A stretch of 64,000 nucleotides of DNA. Source: CBINFS01 sp966250015. Its GTDB lineage: Bacteria; Bacteroidota; Rhodothermia; Rhodothermales; DASSAV01. Positions 1 through 9,255 of the stretch are shown here, in pieces. The position numbers were made by a program, and so were the translations under genes. The stretch lies in NCBI GenBank assembly GCA_966250015.1, contig CBINFS010000002.1, forward strand, positions 1-64,000, given 5' to 3'. The notes under the pieces are model-generated. The model did not search any database and was not told the origin of the DNA. It saw only the letters and a program-made list of their open reading frames with translations. The first letter of the stretch is position 1; the number at the start of each line of letters is the position of its first letter.

Positions 1-321
1 CTCTTCTGACCGCACGTCCGGGGTGCCTTGGAGAATGTCGCCCGGATCCGCCGTCAGCAACCGAGCCTTTTCATCGAATAGCACCTTCTCCTCATCCATT
101 TGGGGCGAAGACCCTGCTGGCTGGTGCAGACGGGATTTGAGTAGGGTCGACGTGAAGAAAAGCGAGACCACGAAAACCGGAAAAAACATCAAGAACCACT
201 GAAAGACTTCCTGGACCTCCCGGCTGTAGGAGGGTAGCACGATAAGGCCACAAACCTCGACGATGCCGGCGAATATCGTGATCGGCGTTAACAGCTTATT
301 TTCATTGACTTTTTCCGACAT
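1..321 (-). CDS. Partial two-helix membrane protein, unknown function
   Basis: An open frame of 107 codons starts at ATG 321 on the minus strand and runs off the left edge without a stop, so the C-terminus is missing. Two hydrophobic stretches are visible: residues about 12-29 (LTPITIFAGIVEVCGLIVL) and about 38-56 (FQWFLMFFPVFVVSLFFTS). A polar cytoplasmic-type tail follows, rich in Asp, Glu and Lys (MDEEKVLFDEKARLL). The N-terminus MSEKVNENK is short and charged. No family is recognised. It is divergent from the metallophosphoesterase at 602, with about 280 bp between them. The frame is real-looking because it is uninterrupted and has a coherent membrane topology, but there is no motif to support a function. 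Confidence 0.55.
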   Translation of the reverse strand, partial: MSEKVNENKLLTPITIFAGIVEVCGLIVLPSYSREVQEVFQWFLMFFPVFVVSLFFTSTLLKSRLHQPAGSSPQMDEEKVLFDEKARLLTADPGDILQGTPDVRSEE

Positions 322-586
322 CGTAGCCCTCGATTAGGGTAGTTTTCCCGTCCGCCCCCTCACCCAAAGACCACAGTGCGTGTTACGCTTCACGTGTGTA
401 CAGGTTACGGATTCGTTGAGGTTCCGATATAGAAAAGCGCAGCTTACGTCCACGTGACCGCCCTACACGTCAAAATCAACACCTCCACTCCCGTCGGATC
501 TTTTCTTGACCTTTCGGGATGGAAGTTTGTCTCTTGGAGCCGGGTGGTAGTGCTTCGAGGGAGTCTGGTAATGTACAGGTCAGTCG

Positions 587-593
587 AAGGAGG
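587..593 (+). promoter_or_regulatory. Strong ribosome binding site before a TTG start
   Basis: AAGGAGG lies 8 nt before a TTG codon at 602 and decides the start of the metallophosphoesterase. The encoded protein then begins MPNLWKVVAV and continues directly into the first membrane helix. Confidence 0.7.
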
Positions 594-601
594 TAAAACT
601 G

Positions 602-1825
602 TTGCCTAATTTGTGGAAAGTGGTGGCGGTTGCGCTGGTGTGGGACGGGGTGTTGTGGTTGGTGGTCGGGGGTCTCATTGCGTCCGTGCTCCCGGGTGGG
701 TGGCGCACGGTGCTGGTGGTAGCGATTCTGGCGTTTTTGCCATTTCTGGTGCTGTTAAGGGGATTGGGTGGTGACGCATATCCGTCTGCATTCGTCCGGA
801 TCTGGGTGCTACGGCCGTTCTGGTATGCTCAGCTCGCCTTACTGCTTCTCGCCCTTTCCGGTCTGGCCGGTATGCTCGCGGGCTTACCCTTCGGCGCCGC
901 GGGAAAGCTCGGCCGGTGGGCTATTGCCGTGGTTGGCGTCTTTCTGATACTTGGCGCCGTTTGGGGTTATATGGGAACCAAAAGGCTGGTCGTGCGGCCG
1001 CTGGATTTGCACTTCCCCGAGCTGGCTCCGGCGCTCGACGGGATCCGTATCGTGCAGCTCTCGGACCTGCACGTGGGTCCTCACACGTCAGTGCGACATC
1101 TGTCCCGGATTGCGGAGGCCGTCCGAAACGCCGAGCCTGACCTGATCGTCCTGACGGGCGACCAGGTGGACGACTTCGCCCGCGACGTCGAGCCGCTCGG
1201 CCGAGCTTTTGGTGGGCTTACCGCGCCGCTCGGCGTGATCGCCGTGGCGGGTAACCACGACGTTTACGCCGGGTGGTCGGCCGTTCGAAAGGGAATGGAA
1301 CGGATCGGCTGGACGGTGCTCGTGAACGAGTCGATCCCCATCGAAGTCAACGGCGCGCGATTCTGGGTGGCGGGCACCGGCGACCCGGCCGGCAGGGGTG
1401 GCCCGGGCGGTGCGGACCCGAGCGTCATCCCCGACGTGGAGCGCACGTTGGCAGGTGTTCCGGATGGAGAGTTCGTACTGGCACTGGCGCACAACCCGTC
1501 GCTCTGGCCAGAGCTCGCGGCGCGTGGCGTTGAGCTGACCCTGAGCGGCCACACCCACTACGGACAGATTGCCATTCCCCGATTGGGGTGGAGCGTGGCG
1601 TCCCTCTTCCTCGAGCATGCGATGGGTACGTACCGCAATGGAAACTCGGTGCTCTACATCAACCCGGGGACGAACTACTGGGGCATTCCGCTCCGGATCG
1701 GCACGCCACCGGAGGTAACCGTGGTGAAGTTGCACCGAGATCCCGCCGGAGCCGCAGTAGACGGAGCTTCAAAAGTAAAAGAGGGCGTAGCTGTTACGAA
1801 TTCGAGCAAGCAACCGGACGGGTGA
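602..1825 (+). CDS. Membrane-anchored metallophosphoesterase (calcineurin-like)
   Basis: A 407-residue protein of the YkuE/YaeI-like metallophosphoesterase group. The first 125 residues hold about four hydrophobic helices, which fix the enzyme to the membrane. The catalytic domain follows with all five metal-binding blocks in order: QLSDLHVG (DxH), LTGDQVDD (GDxxD), VAGNHDVY (GNHD), LALAHNPSL (His) and LSGHTHYGQ (GHTH). The family uses two metal ions to cleave phosphomonoesters or diesters. YkuE/LpxH-like relatives act on lipid-linked or envelope substrates, but the substrate here cannot be read from sequence. The start is TTG with a good ribosome binding site at 587. The tail after about residue 375 is polar and unlikely to be conserved. 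It appears to be transcribed alone. Confidence 0.85.
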   Translation: MPNLWKVVAVALVWDGVLWLVVGGLIASVLPGGWRTVLVVAILAFLPFLVLLRGLGGDAYPSAFVRIWVLRPFWYAQLALLLLALSGLAGMLAGLPFGAAGKLGRWAIAVVGVFLILGAVWGYMGTKRLVVRPLDLHFPELAPALDGIRIVQLSDLHVGPHTSVRHLSRIAEAVRNAEPDLIVLTGDQVDDFARDVEPLGRAFGGLTAPLGVIAVAGNHDVYAGWSAVRKGMERIGWTVLVNESIPIEVNGARFWVAGTGDPAGRGGPGGADPSVIPDVERTLAGVPDGEFVLALAHNPSLWPELAARGVELTLSGHTHYGQIAIPRLGWSVASLFLEHAMGTYRNGNSVLYINPGTNYWGIPLRIGTPPEVTVVKLHRDPAGAAVDGASKVKEGVAVTNSSKQPDG

Positions 1826-2021
1826 TGGGCGAGGTGACGCCACTCTTTATTTCCGAAATAAGCAGTTGAGAATCTCGCGAGCGTCGGTGGTTGGGTAGTG
1901 AAGCTGTCGAGTTGACTCGTCTTTATACTGGATGCGTGCGCCTTCGCCAAAAAGAGACCGTTCGGCATCCCTGCATGCGTCAGATCAGACGGAATCACTC
2001 ACCCATCTGTACCCTTTTGTT

Positions 2022-3305
2022 ATGAGATATTATGTGATCCTCGCGTTTTTGCTGCTGCTCTCCGCCTGTAATACGGAGCCGTCTGGGCCCATTCCGGTCG
2101 AGATCGTCAGGCAGGAAGACGGCGGTTTTCAGCTCTTGCGCGGCGGCGAGCCCTACTACGTAAAAGGTACGGTCGCGAGAGACCAGTTCCTGGACATCCT
2201 CGTGAAAGCCGGCGGCAACTCGGTCCGCTCCCGCGGCGACCGCGAATTCCTGGATAAGCTCCACGGCATGGGCCTGTCCATCATGTACAACTTGCCGGTA
2301 CAGCCCGAGCGCAACGGCATGGACTACGACGACACGACCGCCGTCCGGAAACAGTTCGACGAGGTCATGGCCATCGTTCGCGAGTACAAGGATCACCCGG
2401 CCATCCTGTTCTGGTCATTGGGCAACGAGCTCGACTGGATCCCGCCCGGCATCGAGCCAAACTGGAAGGTCTACGACCACCTGAACGACCTGGCCAAAGC
2501 CATCCACGAAGAGGATCCGAACCACCCGGTGATGACCGTCATGGGAACGGGCGACTGGGAGAAGGTCGATAGCCTCATTGCCCGTGCACCGGAGCTCGAT
2601 CTGCTCGGCATCAACAGCTACGCGGACATCGGCCGGGTTCACGGCGTGCTGGAAGAGCGCGGATGGGACAAGCCGATTATCTTCACCGAATGGGGACCGT
2701 CCGGCGCGTGGCAGGTAAGGAAGACGTCGTGGGGCCGTCCAATCGAAGAAACCGAGGCCGAAAAGGCCGAGCTTCGCCGCCAGCGTTACGAAACGGCCAT
2801 CCTCGGCCACAACAACGTGCTCGGATCGTACGTCTTCCACTGGTGGTCGCGCCAGGAAACGACCCACACGTGGTACGGTATGTTCGACGAAGGTGGCCGG
2901 GCATCCGAGTCGGTCGATGCCATGCAATACGTCTGGACGGGTGAATGGCCCGAAAACCGGGCTCCGCACCTCGTCTCGCTCGTGATCGAAGGCAAGGGGG
3001 CGCACGACGACGTCACGCTCGAAGCCGGCAAGTCCTACACCGCCACGGCAACCGTCGAGGATCCCGACGGCGATCCCGTCGAGTACGCCTGGGAGCTGGT
3101 GCGTGAGCCCGACCAGTACGGCGCTTACGCCGGTGGCGGCGAGATCCGCCAGCCGCCCATCCCGGACACGGTGCCTGCGGACGCCAATTCGGCAGAAATT
3201 CAGTTCACCACTCCGCCAACGCCAGGCGAGTACCGCCTGTTCATGTACGCCTACGACGGCAACGGACACTACACGACGGCCAACATCCCCATCCTGGTGA
3301 AATAA
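2022..3305 (+). CDS. Lipoprotein glycoside hydrolase, GH2-type TIM barrel
   Basis: A 427-residue exported protein. The start was placed at ATG 2022 because the product then opens with a classical lipoprotein signal, MRYYVILAFLLLLSAC, with Cys16 as the lipid-modified residue. A TIM barrel follows with the clan GH-A signature: acid/base Glu136 in FWSLGNELDW and nucleophile Glu223 in IIFTEWGPSG, about 90 residues apart as expected for GH2-like barrels. Residues after about 320 form a PKD/Ig-like beta domain (ATVEDPDGDPVEYAWEL) suited to carbohydrate or surface binding. The usual N-terminal jelly roll of full GH2 enzymes is missing, so this is a barrel-only member. The substrate is unknown; a beta-glycan or polysaccharide fragment is likely. 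An intrinsic terminator at 3338 ends the transcript. Confidence 0.8.
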   Translation: MRYYVILAFLLLLSACNTEPSGPIPVEIVRQEDGGFQLLRGGEPYYVKGTVARDQFLDILVKAGGNSVRSRGDREFLDKLHGMGLSIMYNLPVQPERNGMDYDDTTAVRKQFDEVMAIVREYKDHPAILFWSLGNELDWIPPGIEPNWKVYDHLNDLAKAIHEEDPNHPVMTVMGTGDWEKVDSLIARAPELDLLGINSYADIGRVHGVLEERGWDKPIIFTEWGPSGAWQVRKTSWGRPIEETEAEKAELRRQRYETAILGHNNVLGSYVFHWWSRQETTHTWYGMFDEGGRASESVDAMQYVWTGEWPENRAPHLVSLVIEGKGAHDDVTLEAGKSYTATATVEDPDGDPVEYAWELVREPDQYGAYAGGGEIRQPPIPDTVPADANSAEIQFTTPPTPGEYRLFMYAYDGNGHYTTANIPILVK

Positions 3306-3337
3306 ATAATTCCGCCACTGCGGCGTTTCCTATCAGG

Positions 3338-3378
3338 AAAAGCCTCACCTGCGACGATCTTGCGGGTGAGGCTTTTTT
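3338..3378 (+). terminator. Intrinsic terminator after the GH2-type gene
   Basis: A 12-bp perfect stem (AAAAGCCTCACC with GGTGAGGCTTTT), a 15-nt loop and a run of T residues lie 33 nt after the stop codon at 3305. Confidence 0.85.
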
Positions 3379-3461
3379 GGTTCGAAAGGCGATTGCATGT
3401 GACGGATCAAAGACGGACTTTCATCCAGTGAGGTCTGCCGGGGCAAATACGAGGGGAAGGT

Positions 3462-5399
3462 ATGGCTACAGGATGGATCCGCGCCTGGTCCGAAGAGGTC
3501 AGTCACTTTTTCCGGACGGGAAAAGAGCGCTCAAACTTCCGTAAGAGCTTCACGACGTCGCTCCGTGCGCACGCCGATGCCGGCTCTGACGTACTCTCGA
3601 CGCTCGCCTGGGGTGACGTGGTCGAGCTTCCCGACGGTATCGGATCCGGTCCGTGGACCCACACCGTCTTTGAGGGAAAAGACGGGTTTGTCGCAACGGA
3701 GCACGTGGTGGAGGTAGCCTACGTCAATACCGGTACGGGGAGCGATGTCTACACGGCTCCTTTCACCTGCGACGACGGCGATACGGCCGACCTACTCTGG
3801 GGTGATCTGGTGCAAATCACAGGCCGCCGGGGCGCCGTGTGTACCGCCCGCGCACGCGGAATGCACGGTACGATTGCCGCCGACCGGCTTCAAAGTGAAC
3901 CCCTGCTCGAGCTGTATTTCATCGACGTGGGGCAGGGCGACGGCGTCCTCGTGCGGTTTCCCTCGGGGCGCCACATGCTGATCGACGGCGGCCTCCCGCG
4001 CTCGAACCAGATGACCGGCAAAAACGCCGCAGACTTCGTGGACTGGAAGTTTTTCCACGATTACGGCCACTATGCCATCCATCTCGACGCGATGGTCGCG
4101 TCCCATTGTGACTACGACCACTACGGCGGCCTGTGGGATCTGGTCTGCCTGAAACCCGCCGACAATCCGGAGCTCGACTGTATCGACGTGAGGATCGACG
4201 AGTTCTATCACGCTGGCCTGTCGCGGTGGGAGCGCCGCGTCGGCGCCGACCCTCCCCACCGGGACGACCTCGGACCTAACGTGGGCGGCTGGTTCGTCCG
4301 GCTGCTCGGAGACCGCGCCGACGCCGAGGCCGCCGTCGTGAACGGCGCGGCCGACGAGCTGGGCGGGTACTGGAAGGCGTTCATCGCCGACATGCTGGCC
4401 CTCAATCCGAACATGACGGTGACGCGGCTGGGGGTACCCCGGGGGACGCTACAGGAAGGAGGGCTTCTGCCCCGGGTCTGGGAAAACGAGCCTGCCGTCT
4501 CGATCCACGTGCTGGCGCCCGTCACGGCCCTTGTGGACGGCAGGGAGGCGCTGAAGGACCTCGGCGACATGGGCCAGAACACGAACGGGCACAGCATCTG
4601 TCTCCGGCTCGACTACGGCGCCGCCCGCTTCCTCCTGACGGGGGATCTGAACAAGAAAAGCATGAACTGGCTCATCGAGAGCTACGGCGACCGGATGGCC
4701 TCGTTCGGCTGTGACGTGGCGAAGGCCTGCCACCACGGGAGTGCCGACGTCTCGTACCGGTTCCTCGAACACGTGAAGGCGGGTGCGACCGTGATCCTGT
4801 CGGGTGACGCCGAAGGCCACGCGCATCCTCGCCCGGAGATCGTCGGAGCCAGCGCGGTCACCGGCTATCTGGCCATCGACCGCGAGCGCGACCGGCTGGT
4901 CACGCCGCTCGTTTACATGACCGAGATCGAACGGTCGGTAGCGCTCGGCCAGGTAACGCACATCCGTTTCCGCCGCTACCCCGGAGAAGCTGAGGGCTCT
5001 GCGTTCGACGGCGCCCTGTTTGGGATGAGCAGTCGCGATATATCGGACGCTGCCCTTCTCTCGCAGAGCGACCGACAAGCAGCCGCACGCGCCCCTGATA
5101 AGCAAACGGCCAACCAGATCGAAAAAGATGCCGTCGCCCGCGAAAAACCGGTGCTGAGAGACCTCGACGCCAGACAGATCGAGGCGAAGACGCGTGCCGA
5201 GTACCATTACCGCAACATCCACGAGCTGTTCAGCATCCAGTACGGCAACCAGTCGGTCTGGCGCTCCCGCATCATGACGAAGAACCACTACGGGCTGGTG
5301 AACGCCCGAACGGACGGGCGGACGATCGTGTGCGCCACGATGAAGGAGTCCGGCGACGGCTGGACGGTTCACTCCTTCCCGGCGCGCTTCGTTTTTTGA
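3462..5399 (+). CDS. SH3-domain plus ComEC-like metallo-beta-lactamase hydrolase
   Basis: A 645-residue soluble protein without a signal peptide. Residues about 35-145 form two bacterial SH3-like repeats (STLAWGDVVELPDG and ADLLWGDLVQITGR). A metallo-beta-lactamase fold of the ComEC/Rec2 C-terminal type follows: FIDVGQGDGVLVRF, the metal site SHCDYDHYGG (HxDxDH), LLTGDLNK and KACHHGSAD. The roughly 150-residue C-terminal part is charged and has no recognised motif. In ComEC this fold is thought to act as a nuclease on the non-transported DNA strand; standalone versions are mostly uncharacterised. There are no ComEC membrane segments, so a role in DNA uptake is not implied. ATG 3462 is preceded by a purine-rich GAGGGGAAGG. 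The gene stands alone between a terminator and the PHP gene 52 bp downstream. Confidence 0.8.
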   Translation: MATGWIRAWSEEVSHFFRTGKERSNFRKSFTTSLRAHADAGSDVLSTLAWGDVVELPDGIGSGPWTHTVFEGKDGFVATEHVVEVAYVNTGTGSDVYTAPFTCDDGDTADLLWGDLVQITGRRGAVCTARARGMHGTIAADRLQSEPLLELYFIDVGQGDGVLVRFPSGRHMLIDGGLPRSNQMTGKNAADFVDWKFFHDYGHYAIHLDAMVASHCDYDHYGGLWDLVCLKPADNPELDCIDVRIDEFYHAGLSRWERRVGADPPHRDDLGPNVGGWFVRLLGDRADAEAAVVNGAADELGGYWKAFIADMLALNPNMTVTRLGVPRGTLQEGGLLPRVWENEPAVSIHVLAPVTALVDGREALKDLGDMGQNTNGHSICLRLDYGAARFLLTGDLNKKSMNWLIESYGDRMASFGCDVAKACHHGSADVSYRFLEHVKAGATVILSGDAEGHAHPRPEIVGASAVTGYLAIDRERDRLVTPLVYMTEIERSVALGQVTHIRFRRYPGEAEGSAFDGALFGMSSRDISDAALLSQSDRQAAARAPDKQTANQIEKDAVAREKPVLRDLDARQIEAKTRAEYHYRNIHELFSIQYGNQSVWRSRIMTKNHYGLVNARTDGRTIVCATMKESGDGWTVHSFPARFVF

Positions 5400-5451
5400 A
5401 CGCAGCTTCCTCCCACTCCGCTTTTTCGAACCGTACGACCCGGTAGACCTT

Positions 5452-7506
5452 GTGAAACGATTGCTTTTTGCCTATTCCCTGTTCCTGATGGCAGCAGCTC
5501 CCGCGGCCGGCCAGCAAATCCTGATCGACGAGTCGATGCACCACCTCCGCGTGGGTGACGTGGCGGAGTGGGCGGCCTTCGACCGCCAACCGGACGGTGA
5601 ACGTCTCGAGGTGCGCTTTACTGCCACACCGAACGAGAGTGTGCAGACACTTCGTCTGCAACAGGACGACGTCAAGCTCGGGTGGCGGGTGGTCCTGAAC
5701 GGCGAACAACTTGGGCTGCTGATCCAGGACGAGAAGGAGATGGTGGTGTACTGGCCGGTTCCCCCCGGATTGCTCAAAGAGGGCGAGAACGTGCTGGTCG
5801 TAGAGCCGGAGACGAACGTGCCGGACGACATCCGCGTCGGAAAATTGAGCCTGCTGGCCGGCTCCCCCGAAGAGGTCATGTCGGAAGCGACGGTCATCGT
5901 GACCGTGGCCGACGCCGAGAGCGGCAGACCGTTACCTGCCCGGATCACGGTGGTCGACGCCGACGGGGTGTTGCATCAGCTCGGAGCGGCGTCGAACGAC
6001 AGCCTGGCCGTGCGGCCGGGCGTCGTTTACACCGGCACCGGACGGGCTTCGTTCGGCCTCCCGGCGGGAACGTACACGGTCTACGCCGGCCGCGGCTTCG
6101 AATACGGCCTCGACGCGACGAAAATCGAGCTTGGCCAGGGCGAACTTGTGACGCTCGGCCTCACGATCAGGCGTGAAGTGCCTACCGAGGGTTACGTCGC
6201 CACCGACACGCACATCCACACGCTCACCCACGGCGGTCACGGCGATGCGACGATGAACGAGCGTTTGCTGACGCTCGTCGGCGAAGGAATAGAGCTGGCC
6301 ATATCGACCGAGCACAACAAGTTCATCGAGTTCGATACCGCGGCCCGCCAGGCAGGCGTCCGATCGCACTTCACCCCGGTCACCGGCGACGAGGTGACGA
6401 CGCGTATCGGCCACTTCAACATCTTCCCGATCGAGTCCGGAGCAGAGGTGCCGGATCCGCAAGCGGAGGACTGGCCGGCGCTGTTCGACGACATCCTCGA
6501 CACACCGGGTGTGAAAGCGGTCATCCTCAACCACGGCCGCGACGTCCACAGCGGATTCCGTCCATTCGACCCTTCCCACTTCCGCGCTGTGGCGGGCGAA
6601 CGCACGGACGGGCGCGTGCTCCGCGCGAATGCGATGGAGATCATCAACTCCGGGGCGACGATGACGGACGGGAAGCGGCTCCTCCACGACTGGTTCGGCC
6701 TGCTCAACCGGGGGCACTGGCTCACCCCCGTAGGCGGAAGCGACGCGCACGACGTGATCCGGTACATCGTCGGCCAGGGGCGCACGTACGTCCGAGCCCA
6801 AGACGAAGACCCGGGGCAGATCGACGTGGCGGAAGCCGTGGCGAACTTCGTCGAGGGGCGCGTGATGGTCAGCTTCGGCCTGATGGCGGAAATCACGGTG
6901 GACGGCTCGTACACGCCGGGTGACGTCGCACCGGCGGACGATTCGTTGTCGGTCGCGGTCCGTGTGCTGGGTCCCGGGTGGACCAAGGCCGACCGGGTGG
7001 CCCTTTACGCCAACGGATACAAAATCCGGGACGAGACGATCACCGACGGGGATGCGGCAGGGGTGAAGTGGGAGGGCGCCTGGCGGCTGCCTCGCCCCGG
7101 GCACGACGTCTTTCTGGTCGCCGTAGCAGAAGGTCCCGGCATCGACGCCCCCTACTGGCGCATCGAGAAGCCCTACCAGCCGACCACCACGGCGTGGGCG
7201 TCGTACGTTATGGGCGTTTCGGGAGCGGTACGGATCGATGCGGATGGAGACGGCCAGTACCGCAGCGCCTACGAATACGCGCAGGCGCTGGTGGAGGCGG
7301 CGGGCGACGAACTGCCGGCGTTGATGCGGCAGCTTTCCGGCTACGACGAAGCCGTCGCCGTACAGGTTGCCTCGGTGCTGGCAGCCGGAGGCGTCGCGCC
7401 TGACGATTCACGCATTCAGGCAGCACTAACGGAAGCTTCCCCACACGTCCGCCACGGATTCGAAGCCTATCTCGAGGCCTGGAAGCTGAGCACTCCAACG
7501 GAATGA
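5452..7506 (+). CDS. Exported PHP-domain metal-dependent hydrolase (CehA/McbA type)
   Basis: A 684-residue protein with a signal peptide (MKRLLFAYSLFLMAAAPAAG) and a GTG start at 5452. Residues about 20-125 look like a beta-sandwich and 140-245 like a carboxypeptidase-regulatory-type domain (VTVADAESGRPLPARITVVD). The PHP domain starts at about residue 250 with the metal motif DTHIHTLTHGG (His254, His256) and continues with STEHN, LNHGRD and GGSDAHD, which carry further metal ligands. CehA/McbA relatives hydrolyse carbamate esters or other ester and phosphoester bonds using two or three metals; the substrate here is open. The C-terminal region has an Ig-like part and a helical tail. It converges with idi, with only 18 bp between the stop codons. 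Confidence 0.8.
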   Translation: MKRLLFAYSLFLMAAAPAAGQQILIDESMHHLRVGDVAEWAAFDRQPDGERLEVRFTATPNESVQTLRLQQDDVKLGWRVVLNGEQLGLLIQDEKEMVVYWPVPPGLLKEGENVLVVEPETNVPDDIRVGKLSLLAGSPEEVMSEATVIVTVADAESGRPLPARITVVDADGVLHQLGAASNDSLAVRPGVVYTGTGRASFGLPAGTYTVYAGRGFEYGLDATKIELGQGELVTLGLTIRREVPTEGYVATDTHIHTLTHGGHGDATMNERLLTLVGEGIELAISTEHNKFIEFDTAARQAGVRSHFTPVTGDEVTTRIGHFNIFPIESGAEVPDPQAEDWPALFDDILDTPGVKAVILNHGRDVHSGFRPFDPSHFRAVAGERTDGRVLRANAMEIINSGATMTDGKRLLHDWFGLLNRGHWLTPVGGSDAHDVIRYIVGQGRTYVRAQDEDPGQIDVAEAVANFVEGRVMVSFGLMAEITVDGSYTPGDVAPADDSLSVAVRVLGPGWTKADRVALYANGYKIRDETITDGDAAGVKWEGAWRLPRPGHDVFLVAVAEGPGIDAPYWRIEKPYQPTTTAWASYVMGVSGAVRIDADGDGQYRSAYEYAQALVEAAGDELPALMRQLSGYDEAVAVQVASVLAAGGVAPDDSRIQAALTEASPHVRHGFEAYLEAWKLSTPTE

Positions 7507-7524
7507 GCTGAAGTCGCGGCCTTA

Positions 7525-8043
7525 TCATGCCGCACTGGCGTGCTGTAGAACGCGGTCGTAAATCAGGCGGAACCAGTAGGTGAAGCGCTCGGGGTCGGCT
7601 TCGATCTCCCGACGCAGATCCGCCTCTGATACCCATCGGGTAGCGCTCACTTCTTCAGGGTCCGGGTTCACCGGGCCGTCGTAACGCCCGATGAAGACGT
7701 GGTCGTGCTCGTGCTCGAACAGGCCGGGCTCGAGCTGGACGTGATACGTGAAGCCGAAGGCGTACTCGAGGTCACACGCCACGCCCATCTCTTCTCGCAA
7801 CCGACGGGATGCGGCCGTTGCGGATTCTTCACCGGGACGAGGGTGACTGCAGCACGCATTCGACCACTGCCCGCCCGAGTGGTATTTGTCCCATTGGCGG
7901 CGTTGCAGAAGGAGCTCGCCTTTCCGGTTGAACACGAAGACGGAAATGGCCCGGTGCAGCAAACCGAGCCGGTGGGCTTCGAGCTTTTCGGCCGTTCCGA
8001 CCTCGCGGTCGTTTGTGTCAACCAGTATGACGAAGTCCTTCAT
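7525..8043 (-). CDS. idi: Isopentenyl-diphosphate delta-isomerase, type I
   Basis: A 172-residue Nudix-fold enzyme that interconverts isopentenyl and dimethylallyl diphosphate for isoprenoid (quinone, carotenoid, bactoprenol) synthesis in the cytosol. The start was set at ATG 8043 because MKDFVILVDTNDREVG begins the conserved fold; upstream in-frame codons encode no family sequence. Visible markers are LHRAISVFVFN, QWSNACCSHP containing the active-site Cys (residue 64 or 65), a Nudix-like helix GEESATAASRRLREEMG, and the acidic pair in LFEHEHDHVF that corresponds to the catalytic Glu region. The length fits the family. It is divergent from the beta-propeller gene at 8246, with 200 bp between them holding no clear element. 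Confidence 0.93.
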   Translation of the reverse strand: MKDFVILVDTNDREVGTAEKLEAHRLGLLHRAISVFVFNRKGELLLQRRQWDKYHSGGQWSNACCSHPRPGEESATAASRRLREEMGVACDLEYAFGFTYHVQLEPGLFEHEHDHVFIGRYDGPVNPDPEEVSATRWVSEADLRREIEADPERFTYWFRLIYDRVLQHASAA

Positions 8044-8245
8044 GAGAGGCGAGCAGAATATGTGCTGTGACCGAATCGGATTTACCGGCGGGTGGAAGCT
8101 AAAGAGGAAGTGCTGCCGGAAGTTCCGGAAATGCCCTGAAGCGAAGGCCGCGACCAGAAAGTAAGCTCGAGATCGAAGGAACCCCCGCCAGCTCAGGGTG
8201 TATTTGAAGAAATTGTGTAGACAGAAACGTGAAGCTGATCCACGT

Positions 8246-9247
8246 ATGGCCATGAGACATTTCCTGCTACTGATTGCGGTGTTGCTGCCGGTCGTCATTC
8301 CCGTTCGCGCTCAGGACCTGGCGGTAAATGGACCCGAGCTGACCGAGTGGATGGTGCCGTGGGAGAACACACGCCCGCGTGATCCAATCGTCGATGCCAA
8401 CGGGCGCGTCTGGTTCGTCGGCCAGGCCGGGGACTACGTCGCCTCCCTCAATCCGCAAGACGGATCGTTCGACCGGATTGACCTCCAGGAGGGTGACGGC
8501 CCGCACAACGTGATCGTTGACGCAGAAGGAGCACTCTGGTATGCGGGCAACCGTGCCGCCCACATCGGGCGAATCGATCCGAAGACGAAAGAGATCACCC
8601 GCTTCCCGATGCCGGAAGGCGCTCGCGATCCACACACGTTGATCTTCGATCATCAAGGTAAGCTCTGGTTCACGGTACAGGGTGGAAACATGATCGGACG
8701 CCTGGACCCTGCCACCGGCGACGTGAAAGTCAGGCCCGTTTCTCAGGAACGTTCGCGTCCCTACGGTATCGTAGTGGCCGAGGACGGCACGCCGTGGGTC
8801 GTCCTCTTCGGGACGAACCGGCTCGCTTCGATAGATCCGGAAACGATGGAGATCACCGAACACGAGCTCCCGCGCCCTGAGACACGCCCGCGCCGACTCG
8901 GCATCACGAGCGACGGCGCCGTGTGGTACGTGGACTATGCGAAGGGATACCTTGGCCGCTTCGACCCTGCTACCGGCGACGTGAAGGAGTGGCAGACGCC
9001 CGGAGGCGAGTCCTCGGCTCCTTATGCGATGGCCGTCGACGATCAGGACCGGATCTGGTTCGTCGAAACGGGACCGAACCCGAACCGGTTTGTCGGATTC
9101 GATCCCGCCAGTGAGTCCTTCTTCGGGATCACCGAAATCGAAAGCGGGGGCGGGACCGTGCGCCACATGATCTTCGATCCGGAGTCCGGCGTGATCTGGT
9201 TCGGGACCGATACCAATACGATCGGAAGTGCCCTCGTGCGCCGTTGA
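8246..9247 (+). CDS. Exported Vgb-like beta-propeller protein
   Basis: A 333-residue protein with a cleavable signal peptide (MAMRHFLLLIAVLLPVVIPVRAQ). ATG 8246 was chosen to begin at that signal; ATG 8252 is an alternative. The mature part contains six to seven repeats of the pattern DxxGxxWFxxxxxxxxxRxDPxT (for example VDANGRVWFVG, GALWYAGNRAAHIGRIDP, GTPWVVLFGTNRLASIDP). This is the blade signature of the virginiamycin B lyase/streptogramin lyase family. Most exported members are not antibiotic lyases and have no known substrate. The stop overlaps the start region of the next gene (9244/9256), so the two are probably translated together; the partner carries a haem-c motif. A joint periplasmic role in oxidation or redox sensing is inference. 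Confidence 0.75.
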   Translation: MAMRHFLLLIAVLLPVVIPVRAQDLAVNGPELTEWMVPWENTRPRDPIVDANGRVWFVGQAGDYVASLNPQDGSFDRIDLQEGDGPHNVIVDAEGALWYAGNRAAHIGRIDPKTKEITRFPMPEGARDPHTLIFDHQGKLWFTVQGGNMIGRLDPATGDVKVRPVSQERSRPYGIVVAEDGTPWVVLFGTNRLASIDPETMEITEHELPRPETRPRRLGITSDGAVWYVDYAKGYLGRFDPATGDVKEWQTPGGESSAPYAMAVDDQDRIWFVETGPNPNRFVGFDPASESFFGITEIESGGGTVRHMIFDPESGVIWFGTDTNTIGSALVRR

Positions 9248-9255
9248 TTGCCCTC

